From contig CAMOHY010000022.1 in NCBI GenBank assembly GCA_946615495.1, positions 1 to 15,510 on the forward strand: 15,510 bases of DNA. Reading direction: 5' to 3'. The stretch is from an uncultured Clostridia bacterium. Lineage in GTDB: Bacteria; Bacillota; Clostridia; Christensenellales; Aristaeellaceae. The notes under the pieces were generated by a model. It ran no database searches. It was not told the origin of the DNA and was given only the letters and a program-made list of their open reading frames with translations. How positions within the stretch are numbered: position 1 is the first letter of the stretch; each line of letters begins with the position of its first letter. Of the stretch, positions 1 through 5,311 are shown one piece after another. The translations under genes were made by a program, and so were the position numbers.

Positions 1-28
1 GCCCCTCTTTTTGTTTCTATGCTTTAAG

Positions 29-892
29 TCATTCCTTCGTTACAGCGCCGAAAGCGTCCTGATGGGCGTTGGGGCTGGCCCGCTTTTCAATGTTGGGGAA
101 GCGGCGCTCCAGGGCGGCCCTGGAAATTTCAATATCCTCCGCCGCCTCGTCCGGATGGGTGCAGCCCACCGTAACCATATCGCAGTCCCGAATAGTGGCC
201 CAGGAGAAATTCAGCCCCACGTACGGCGTCGTCCGCCCGGCCGCCATGGGCTTGATGGTCATCACGGGCTTTTTCGCGTTGTTGATGATGGAGGCCACCG
301 TTTCAATTTCCACCTGCATCAAAAAGCCCATGCAGTTATAGATTTGAATATAGGTTTGTATGTCGTATTCGTTTTCATCGGAATAGGTAATCAATTCGGG
401 CATATGGGCAGACAGGCCGGGAATCATTCCTTCCTGGCGGATCATATCGGTGTAATCCTCCAGGCGGACGATTTTATGCAGGTTTTTGTTTACCAATTGT
501 TCCGCGCTGGAATGATGGATCAGGCAGAAAACTGCGCCCGCGTCCCGGCTGCGGCGAATGGTGGCCCGCGCTTCCCGGCGGCCCTGTTCGCTGTCGTCCA
601 CATTGATGATGGGCGTATCGATCAGAATCAGCTTTTTCCCGGTGCGCTGCATGGTTTCCTGCACCGCGTCCTGCATCACCTTTTCCTGCTGCAAGGGGCC
701 CATGATGGTGTCCACGCCCTCATTCAAAAAGGTTTCCAGCAGGGGCACGGCCCGCGAGCCTTCGCTGAACCGGTGCTTGATCTGCCGGTCCGCCGCGGGG
801 CTGCGGTGGCTCCAGCCGAGCACCCAATTGGTGCCGATAATCATGCGGGAAAGGGATACGCCTGCTACGGTGGTGCGGGGAAAGCCTGCCAT
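29..892 (-). CDS. Aldo/keto-reductase-like TIM-barrel protein, function unknown
   Basis: Encodes 287 residues. I do not recognise a named family with certainty. The alternation of strands and helices suggests a TIM barrel (GVSLSRMIIGTN near the start; IDTPIINVDD, VFCLIHHSS, IQIYNCMGFL and KPVMTIKPMAAGR further on). The KPMAAGR stretch followed by VTVGCTHPDEAAEDIEI resembles the C-terminal half of aldo/keto reductases, where a Lys-Pro loop and a 'xxSPEEL' segment contact NADPH. The classic Asp-Tyr-Lys-His tetrad is not obvious, so an oxidoreductase activity is only inferred. The start at 892 is chosen because GGAGG (900-904, read on the minus strand) lies 7 bases upstream. An in-frame ATG at 934 has no ribosome binding site. 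The gene stands alone behind its own promoter and is divergent from the acetyltransferase gene. The stop lies 28 bases from the window edge, so any downstream partner is unseen. Confidence 0.75.
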   Translation of the reverse strand: MAGFPRTTVAGVSLSRMIIGTNWVLGWSHRSPAADRQIKHRFSEGSRAVPLLETFLNEGVDTIMGPLQQEKVMQDAVQETMQRTGKKLILIDTPIINVDDSEQGRREARATIRRSRDAGAVFCLIHHSSAEQLVNKNLHKIVRLEDYTDMIRQEGMIPGLSAHMPELITYSDENEYDIQTYIQIYNCMGFLMQVEIETVASIINNAKKPVMTIKPMAAGRTTPYVGLNFSWATIRDCDMVTVGCTHPDEAAEDIEISRAALERRFPNIEKRASPNAHQDAFGAVTKE

Positions 893-958
893 AACGATGC
901 CTCCGTTTCTTGTTTGGTTTTGATAAGCTTTCATGAATCGGTCCGCTTGGTTGATGGT

Positions 959-988
959 AGTATATCATAAATATCTTCTTTTTCGCAA
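959..988 (-). promoter_or_regulatory. Promoter of the TIM-barrel gene
   Basis: Read on the minus strand, TTGCGA (983-988) and TATACT (959-964) are separated by 18 bases. A TG one base upstream of the -10 makes an extended -10 element. Transcription would start near 952 and give a leader of about 60 nt before the ATG at 892. Confidence 0.6.
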
Positions 989-1005
989 GAAGGAAAACGC
1001 TCCAT

Positions 1006-1034
1006 TTGCCTACGCCTCAAATTTCTGATATAAT
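1006..1034 (+). promoter_or_regulatory. Promoter of the GNAT acetyltransferase gene
   Basis: TTGCCT (1006-1011), a 17-base spacer and a perfect TATAAT (1029-1034) preceded by TGA, giving an extended -10. The predicted transcript start near 1041 leaves a short leader of about 26 nt. It is back-to-back with the minus-strand promoter at 959-988. Confidence 0.65.
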
Positions 1035-1066
1035 GCAGCGGGACATTGACAAAGGATGTGACATGT

Positions 1067-1612
1067 ATGATTGAACTGAAAAAAGCCGACTTCGTAAAGG
1101 AGGGAAAAAAATTAAAGGCGCTGTGCATCCGCGCCTTTCCCCGTGAGGAGCGGCCGCCCTTTTTCCTGATTCGGAAGCGGGCGGAGCAGGGACGGGCGGA
1201 ATGCTGGAGCCTGTATGACGGAAAGGCGTGGGCGGGGTTTGCCTACGTGCTCCGGGAAGGCGGCCTGGCCTATCTTTTCCTGCTGGCCATTGACGAAGCA
1301 AAACGGGGCCAGGGCCTGGGCACCCAAACCATCGGCGCGCTGCTCAGGCAGTATGATGGCTGCCGCTTTTTCCTGGCTCTGGAGAAAATGGACCCGTCGG
1401 CCCCGAACTACGAACAGCGCCAGAAGCGCCATGATTTCTATATTCACTGCGGCCTAAAGGACCTTCCCTTCCGTCTGAAGGAGGCCGCCGTGGTCTACGA
1501 CGCTATGGGCAACGGCGCCCAGGTGCTGCCGGAGGAATACCGGCGCATGATGCGCGCCTGGCTGGGGCGGCCCTTTAGGCGGCTCATTGATGTGAAGATG
1601 TTAAAAAAATGA
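1067..1612 (+). CDS. GNAT-family N-acetyltransferase
   Basis: Encodes 181 residues, a normal size for a single GNAT domain, which transfers an acetyl group from acetyl-CoA to an amine. The acetyl-CoA pyrophosphate-binding motif A is visible as RGQGLGT (about residues 80-86) after strand β4 (AYLFLLAIDE). A later RHDFYIHCGL (about 121-130) matches the usual motif B region with the Tyr that can act as general acid. The substrate cannot be told from sequence. ATG 1067 is preferred because AAAGGATG (1051-1058) lies 8 bases upstream. A TTG at 1046 in the same frame would leave this Shine-Dalgarno inside the gene. It is a single-gene unit with its own promoter, and I see no convincing terminator directly after it. 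The C-terminal tail (about 160-181) is strongly basic. Confidence 0.88.
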   Translation: MIELKKADFVKEGKKLKALCIRAFPREERPPFFLIRKRAEQGRAECWSLYDGKAWAGFAYVLREGGLAYLFLLAIDEAKRGQGLGTQTIGALLRQYDGCRFFLALEKMDPSAPNYEQRQKRHDFYIHCGLKDLPFRLKEAAVVYDAMGNGAQVLPEEYRRMMRAWLGRPFRRLIDVKMLKK

Positions 1613-1672
1613 CGCTGAAAAGCGCCGCGTTCAAGCTGTCGGTTTTCATGCTTCAAATGTCGTTTTTCCCTC

Positions 1673-1701
1673 TTTCAAAGCGCGGAAAAATTTGCCATAC
1701 T
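1673..1701 (+). promoter_or_regulatory. Probable promoter of the riboswitch transcript
   Basis: TTTCAA (1673-1678), a 17-base spacer and CATACT (1696-1701) with TG one base upstream of the -10 (extended -10). The -35 is weak. The predicted start near 1708 would put the aptamer at the extreme 5' end of the RNA, which is common for riboswitches. Confidence 0.5.
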
Positions 1702-1710
1702 GTTCCCGTA

Positions 1711-1797
1711 GCAAGGGAGTAGCAAAACGCAAAAGCGTGGTTGCGCACCGTCAGCCGATGCGAAAGCATCCGGTTCCAACGAGAAGGCAAGACTTGC
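1711..1797 (+). ncRNA. yybP-ykoY manganese riboswitch aptamer
   Basis: Stem P1 is GCAAG (1711-1715) paired with CTTGC (1793-1797). The family's two most conserved single-stranded segments sit inside P1: GGAGTAGC (1716-1723) on the 5' side and GCAAGA (1787-1792) on the 3' side. Between them lie hairpin P2 (ACGC 1727-1730 with GCGT 1735-1738, AAAA loop) and the P3 arm: GTTG 1740-1743 with CAAC 1777-1780, ACC 1747-1749 with GGT 1772-1774, then CGTCA (1749-1753), a GAAA-capped hairpin (1757-1770) and CCGG (1770-1773). CGTCA and CCGG are the L3 signatures that meet L1 to form the Mn2+ site. The optional extra hairpin after P3 is reduced to a short loop. Known members of the family bind Mn2+ and control manganese exporters or TerC/P-type ATPase genes. 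The match was made by eye from recalled consensus, without a covariance model. Confidence 0.88.
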
Positions 1798-1830
1798 ACT
1801 GCGGATTGCCGCGGTGTGAGTCCTTTTTTT
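1791..1830 (+). terminator. Riboswitch expression platform: intrinsic terminator competing with P1
   Basis: Positions 1791-1804 pair with 1809-1822 in an uninterrupted 14-bp stem (including three G-U pairs), with a 4-base loop ATTG and a run of seven T at 1824-1830. The 5' arm contains all of the 3' strand of aptamer stem P1 (1793-1797), so P1 and this terminator cannot form together. Mn2+ binding that stabilises P1 should block termination, giving an ON switch. Confidence 0.88.
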
Positions 1831-1874
1831 ATAGCAGGGCCTCCGCCGCAAATCAAAGAAGGAGGTAGCGCAAA

Positions 1875-2072
1875 ATGCTCCAATTCATTCTCATTGTTCT
1901 GGTTCTTGCCTCTCTTTCCAGCCGCCGGGCGCGCTTCTGGGGCGGCCCTTTTATGGGCGTTCCCTTTATGGGACGTCGCCGTCCCTTCCGCCGTCCCCCC
2001 ATGGGCGGCTTCCATCGTCCTCCCATGGGCGGTTTCCGCGGCCCCATGGGAGGGCCCCATGGCCGCTTTTGA
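1875..2072 (+). CDS. Riboswitch-controlled small membrane protein, Met-Gly/Arg-rich, unknown function
   Basis: Encodes 65 residues and I recognise no known family. Residues 2-14 are an uninterrupted hydrophobic stretch (LQFILIVLVLASL), long enough for a short membrane segment or anchor. It is followed by RRAR and a low-complexity tail. The tail repeats Pro/Gly-x-Met-Gly: PFMG (25-28), PFMG (30-33), PPMGGF (41-46), PPMGGF (49-54) and GPMGG (56-60), with His at 47 and 62. It has eleven Arg and no Asp, Glu, Cys or Lys. By the positive-inside rule the tail should be cytoplasmic. ATG 1875 has a near-perfect ribosome binding site, AGAAGGAGGT (1857-1866), 8 bases upstream. CCTCC at 1840-1844 could pair with that GGAGG, a possible extra layer of control. 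The gene follows the Mn2+ riboswitch directly and is closed by a terminator, so it seems to be the switch's only target. A role in manganese homeostasis is inferred from this context alone. Confidence 0.78.
   Translation: MLQFILIVLVLASLSSRRARFWGGPFMGVPFMGRRRPFRRPPMGGFHRPPMGGFRGPMGGPHGRF
1995..2042 (+). repeat. 24-bp tandem repeat inside the small gene
   Basis: Two adjacent 24-base units (1995-2018 and 2019-2042) encode PPMGGFHR and PPMGGFRG. Each carries the palindrome CCCATGGG (1998-2005, 2022-2029). A third copy at 2043-2050 and a CCATGG at 2057-2062 continue the pattern. The tail probably grew by duplication of an 8-residue unit. Confidence 0.8.
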
Positions 2073-2125
2073 GCGGCCGCTTCCCTGTTTTCCGGGCCGG
2101 TTCGCCGCCGGCCCGTTTTCTTTAT
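2061..2125 (+). terminator. Terminator of the riboswitch/small-protein unit
   Basis: A hairpin GGCCGC/GCGGCC (2061-2066 with 2073-2078) spans the stop codon. It is followed by the main stem CGGGCCGG/CCGGCCCG (2093-2100 with 2108-2115), a 7-base loop and the T-rich TTTTCTTTAT (2116-2125). This makes the small gene a monocistronic unit. Confidence 0.8.
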
Positions 2126-2283
2126 CCTTATGCACGGGCATTGATTCTTCTTTTTAATCCAATAAAAAAAATTCATTATATCAAAATACGCAGCATTTCT
2201 ATTTTTTATGCTTATCAGCCCATTTTTTGCATCAAAAAGAAATATCCATAAAATTAATTTATCAAACAATAAAATATCATTCC
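2126..2283. other. AT-rich intergenic stretch without a gene
   Basis: Part of the roughly 330-base gap between the small gene and the efflux gene. It is strikingly AT-rich beside its GC-rich neighbours and holds no reading frame I can support. TATCAGCC at 2213-2220 is the inverted copy of GGCTGATA at 2294-2301, which lies in the spacer of the next promoter. This could be a spaced operator or chance. Confidence 0.6.
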
Positions 2284-2311
2284 TTGATTTTCTGGCTGAT
2301 ATCTGTATAAT
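2284..2311 (+). promoter_or_regulatory. Promoter of the MATE efflux gene
   Basis: TTGATT (2284-2289), a 16-base spacer and a perfect TATAAT (2306-2311). Transcription would begin near 2318 and give a leader of about 80 nt. Confidence 0.65.
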
Positions 2312-2336
2312 AAATCCATCTTAAGAAATGTTTCCA

Positions 2337-2387
2337 GCTTCCCCAAACCGCTTTTCGGGAAGCGTGTGTTTCTTTTTTATTTTTTCA
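2337..2387 (+). terminator. Terminator-like hairpin in the MATE leader, possible attenuator
   Basis: GCTTCCC (2337-2343) pairs with GGGAAGC (2357-2363), and T-rich sequence runs from about 2369 to 2387. It lies between the promoter and the start codon, so it would end transcription before the gene unless it is prevented from forming. The same 5' arm could alternatively pair through GCTTCC with GGAAGC at 2394-2399, which covers the ribosome binding site. Confidence 0.5.
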
Positions 2388-2400
2388 TTGGAAGGAAGCG

Positions 2401-3783
2401 ATGGGCGCCATGCGTGATAATGAAAAAGAATTATTTGAACGCAGTCCAATTCTGAAAGCTATCCTTCGCCTGGCCATCCCCACGGTCATCGGCCAGATCA
2501 TCCTGGTCATTTACAATATGGCCGATACCTTCTTTATCGGCATGACGGGCAACGACGCCAAGCTGACCGCGGCCACCGTGTGCATGCCGGCGTTCATGTT
2601 TCTTTCCGCCATATCCAATCTGTTTGGCGTAGGCGGCGCCAGCGTCATTTCCCGCGCGCTGGGCAGCAGCGATATTCAGCGCGCGAATAAGGCCTCCTCC
2701 TTTGCCACTTGGGGCTGCCTTCTTTTGACCGCTTGCTATTCCCTGCTCGCTTACCTGTTTTCCGATATTTTTGTGGATTTACTGGGAGGCATCGCGCCGG
2801 AGGTGCACGGCTACGCCAAGGATTATTTGTTCATCACCGTTACCATCGGCGGCGCCGCCACGGCCATGAGCACCTTTCTATCCCACCTCATCCGTTCTGA
2901 GGGCCACGCCATGCAGGCCAGCGCGGGCATTATGCTGGGCGGATTGCTCAACATCGCCTTTGACCCGCTGTTCATGTTTGTGCTTTTAAAGCCCGGTCAG
3001 GAAATCGTTGGCGCGGCGGTTGCCACTATGCTGTCCAATTGCTGCGCGCTCATTTTCTTTATCGTCACCCTGATAAGGAACAACGGCCATTCCTCCCTGC
3101 GCTTCCGGCCCTGCCGCGCCATGCTGGACCGGCGGGTGGTTGCCGACGTGCTGGGGGCTGGCCTGCCCGCCTGCCTGATGACCCTGCTTGAAAACATTTC
3201 CTACGCTGTGCTGGATAATCTGATGGCTGCCTTTGGCGTTGCCTGCCAGGCGGGCCTTGGAGTGGCCAAAAAAATCAACATGCTGGCCCACTGCATCGTG
3301 CGCGGCATGTCCCAGGGCGTGCTGCCCCTCATCGGGTATAATTTCTCCGCTGGCAACCACCGGCGCATGAAAAAATCCATCCTGTACTCCATGCTGATTT
3401 CTATTTTCCTGGCTCTATTGTGCATGGGCGCAAGCCTTCTGTTCAGCGAACCGCTGGTATCCATCTTCATTGAGGACAGCAATGTGAATTCCATCCAGTG
3501 GGGCGCCTGCTTCCTGCGCATCCTGTGCCTGGGCGGTCCCTTCTCCGCCTGCGCCTACGCCATCATTTCCTTCTTCCAGGCCACGGGCAAGGGCATGCGC
3601 TCCTTCTTCCTGGCCATTCTGCGCAAGGGCCTGCTGGATATTCCTATGATGTTCGTGCTGAACGCCCTCATTCCCGTATCCGGCATCGTGATGGCTACGC
3701 CCATTACCGATGTGATCTGCTGCATGGTATCGTTGGTGCTGTTCGCCGGGTTCCTGAAAAAACACCGGGAGCTGACTGTTTGA
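2401..3783 (+). CDS. MATE-family multidrug/cation efflux transporter
   Basis: Encodes 460 residues, the normal length for a 12-helix MATE transporter. These inner-membrane antiporters expel cationic drugs or metabolites in exchange for Na+ or H+. The family pattern is clear: a short charged N-terminus, then LRLAIPTVIGQIILVIYNMADTFFIG (first helix and the conserved N-x-x-D-T-x-F-I-G segment), later ASVISRALGSSDIQRAN, and in the second half GMSQGVLPLIGYNFSAGNHRRMKK, which matches the conserved QGxxPxxGYNxGA loop of the DinF/MepA-type branch. Helices are rich in Leu, Ile and Ala throughout. The start is either ATG 2401 or ATG 2410; GGAAGGA (2390-2396) lies 4 bases from the first and 13 from the second, so neither is decisive. 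It is a single-gene unit. The substrate is unknown, and the nearby manganese riboswitch is separated from it by a terminator and a separate promoter. Confidence 0.92.
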   Translation: MGAMRDNEKELFERSPILKAILRLAIPTVIGQIILVIYNMADTFFIGMTGNDAKLTAATVCMPAFMFLSAISNLFGVGGASVISRALGSSDIQRANKASSFATWGCLLLTACYSLLAYLFSDIFVDLLGGIAPEVHGYAKDYLFITVTIGGAATAMSTFLSHLIRSEGHAMQASAGIMLGGLLNIAFDPLFMFVLLKPGQEIVGAAVATMLSNCCALIFFIVTLIRNNGHSSLRFRPCRAMLDRRVVADVLGAGLPACLMTLLENISYAVLDNLMAAFGVACQAGLGVAKKINMLAHCIVRGMSQGVLPLIGYNFSAGNHRRMKKSILYSMLISIFLALLCMGASLLFSEPLVSIFIEDSNVNSIQWGACFLRILCLGGPFSACAYAIISFFQATGKGMRSFFLAILRKGLLDIPMMFVLNALIPVSGIVMATPITDVICCMVSLVLFAGFLKKHRELTV

Positions 3784-3807
3784 AGCTTCCTTTTCCCCCC
3801 ATCACAA

Positions 3808-3847
3808 GGCCCCGCCTGCTTCCTCCTTCAGGCGGGGCCAATTTTTT
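3808..3847 (+). terminator. Intrinsic terminator after the MATE gene
   Basis: A perfect 11-bp GC-rich stem (3808-3818 with 3829-3839), a 10-base loop and six T at 3842-3847. On the minus strand the same stem is not followed by a T-run, so it is probably a terminator only for the plus-strand gene. Confidence 0.9.
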
Positions 3848-3854
3848 CTATTTT

Positions 3855-4673
3855 TTATTGCCCGATCACGTTGCTCAGGCGCGCAAAATCCTGAAGCGAC
3901 AGCGCTTCCCCTCGAACCCCCGGCGCGATGCCGCATTGGTTCAGCCAGCCTTGGGCCTGTTCCCTGGAGGCGCGGAAGGACGCGATTAAATTGTTTTCCA
4001 TGGTCTTGCGCCGCATGGCAAAGGCCGCCGCGGCCACCTTGAAAAACCTTTCCTCGCTGTCCGCCTGAACGGGCGGGGCGTTCCGGCGCTTCATCACCAC
4101 AAAGGCGCTGTCCACCTTGGGCGGCGGCGTAAACAAACAGGCCGGCACGTCCAGCACGATAGCGGGATCATAATAATACTGAGAGCGCACGGCCAGCATG
4201 CCGTAGCCCTCTTCTCCCGGCCGCGCCACCATGCGCTGAGCCGCCTCCTTTTGCACCATCACGGAAATGGAACGGATGGGCATGGCGGAGGAGAGCAGAA
4301 GATTCATCAGATCCGTGGTAAGATAGTAGGGAATATTGGCCACAATGTGGAATTCGCCCAGCGGCGCGGTAATTTCAGGCAGGTTCAGCCGCAGCACATC
4401 TCCGTGCACCAATTGCACATTGCCGCACTTTTCCAGCGCCACCCGAAGGATGGGAATCAGCGTGCCATCCACCTCGATGGCCACCACCCGCCTGCAGCGG
4501 GCCGACAGCGCCCTGGTCATGCCTCCGGCGCCCGCGCCAATTTCCAGCACAGCGTCCCGCTCGCCAACGCCGGACAGGTCCACCAGCTGGGCAAAAAGCG
4601 CGTCATCGGTGATAAAATTCTGCCCTAAGCTGCGCTTGGGGTGAAATTCGTTATTCTTCCGGTTTTGCTTCAT
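3855..4673 (-). CDS. rsmA: 16S rRNA dimethyladenosine transferase RsmA (KsgA)
   Basis: Encodes 272 residues, full family length. RsmA uses SAM to dimethylate two adjacent adenines (A1518/A1519, E. coli numbering) near the 3' end of 16S rRNA, a late checkpoint in 30S assembly; its loss gives kasugamycin resistance. Visible motifs are SLGQNF (15-20), the SAM loop EIGAGAGGMT (44-53), the catalytic NIPYY (113-117), FTPPPKVDSAF, and MRRKTMENNL in the C-terminal helical domain. In the SAM loop Ala replaces the usual Pro of EIGPG, a mild deviation. The ATG overlaps the rpe stop codon (ATGA), so translation is coupled. It is the last gene of the operon. The preceding rsgA also acts on late 30S particles, which fits co-expression. 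Confidence 0.96.
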   Translation of the reverse strand: MKQNRKNNEFHPKRSLGQNFITDDALFAQLVDLSGVGERDAVLEIGAGAGGMTRALSARCRRVVAIEVDGTLIPILRVALEKCGNVQLVHGDVLRLNLPEITAPLGEFHIVANIPYYLTTDLMNLLLSSAMPIRSISVMVQKEAAQRMVARPGEEGYGMLAVRSQYYYDPAIVLDVPACLFTPPPKVDSAFVVMKRRNAPPVQADSEERFFKVAAAAFAMRRKTMENNLIASFRASREQAQGWLNQCGIAPGVRGEALSLQDFARLSNVIGQ

Positions 4674-5311
4674 GCCAATTCCCTGACCTTTTCTGCCACC
4701 AAAGCGGGGCTTTCTGCCCGGAAATAGGCGGTGCCCATCACCAGCCAGTTGGCCCCGGCCTCCTTAAGCAGCGCCATATTTTCCAAATTCACGCCGCCGT
4801 CCACAGCGATTACGCCGGTATAGTCCGCCTGGCGCAGGGCGCGGATTTTTTCTACCTGCTCCGGCATGAATTTTTGCCCGCCAAAGCCGGGCTCCACCGT
4901 CATGATGAGCACAATGTCCGTTTCATTCAAATACGGAAACAGCGCCTCAACCTTCGTATGGGGCTTAACCGACAATCCGCACTGCGCCCCGGCCGCCCGG
5001 ATGGATTGCAGCACGGGCCGCGGGTCCAAAAACGCCTCTTGGTGCACGGTGATGCTGGCCGCCCCATACTGGATGAAGGTATCCACATACTTTTCCGGGT
5101 TGTCCATCATCAGGTGCACGTCCATTTTCAAATCGGGAAACTGCCGGTGAATGGCCCGGCAGAAGGACGGACCGAAGGACAGATTGGGCACGAAATGGGC
5201 GTCCATCACGTCAAAATGCAGTTGGTTCACGCCGTTTTTCCGCATATTTTCTATTTCCCGGCCCAGATTCATCAAATCGGCAGCCAGCAGCGACGGGGTA
5301 AGCTTAATCAT
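4670..5311 (-). CDS. rpe: Ribulose-phosphate 3-epimerase
   Basis: Encodes 213 residues, typical for this cytoplasmic TIM-barrel enzyme, which interconverts D-ribulose 5-phosphate and D-xylulose 5-phosphate in the pentose phosphate pathway. The metal-binding and catalytic residues are present: Ser7 in TPSLLAAD, His32 and Asp34 in LHFDVMDAHFVPN, His66 in DVHLMM, and Asp171 in AVDGGVN. The phosphate-binding MTVEPGFGGQKF is at about 137-148. The start at 5311 is set by GGAGG 7 bases upstream and by MIKLTPSLLAAD being the family N-terminus; the frame stays open further upstream to 5551, but that part lies inside rsgA. It overlaps the rsgA stop by 8 bases and its own stop overlaps rsmA. The rsgA-rpe order is common in Firmicutes. 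Confidence 0.97.
   Translation of the reverse strand: MIKLTPSLLAADLMNLGREIENMRKNGVNQLHFDVMDAHFVPNLSFGPSFCRAIHRQFPDLKMDVHLMMDNPEKYVDTFIQYGAASITVHQEAFLDPRPVLQSIRAAGAQCGLSVKPHTKVEALFPYLNETDIVLIMTVEPGFGGQKFMPEQVEKIRALRQADYTGVIAVDGGVNLENMALLKEAGANWLVMGTAYFRAESPALVAEKVRELA

Noticed and set aside
1653..2141. A 162-codon minus-strand frame across the riboswitch and small gene
   Set aside because: It has no ribosome binding site, has low-complexity content, and runs through a structured RNA element that is clearly on the plus strand.
1711..3783. The MATE pump as the true target of the manganese riboswitch
   Set aside because: A strong terminator (2061-2125), a long AT-rich gap and a separate promoter lie between them. 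Read-through is possible but is not supported by the sequence.
3808..3839. A bidirectional terminator that also ends the minus-strand operon
   Set aside because: On the minus strand the stem is preceded by A-runs but is not followed by a T-run, so intrinsic termination of the operon there is doubtful.
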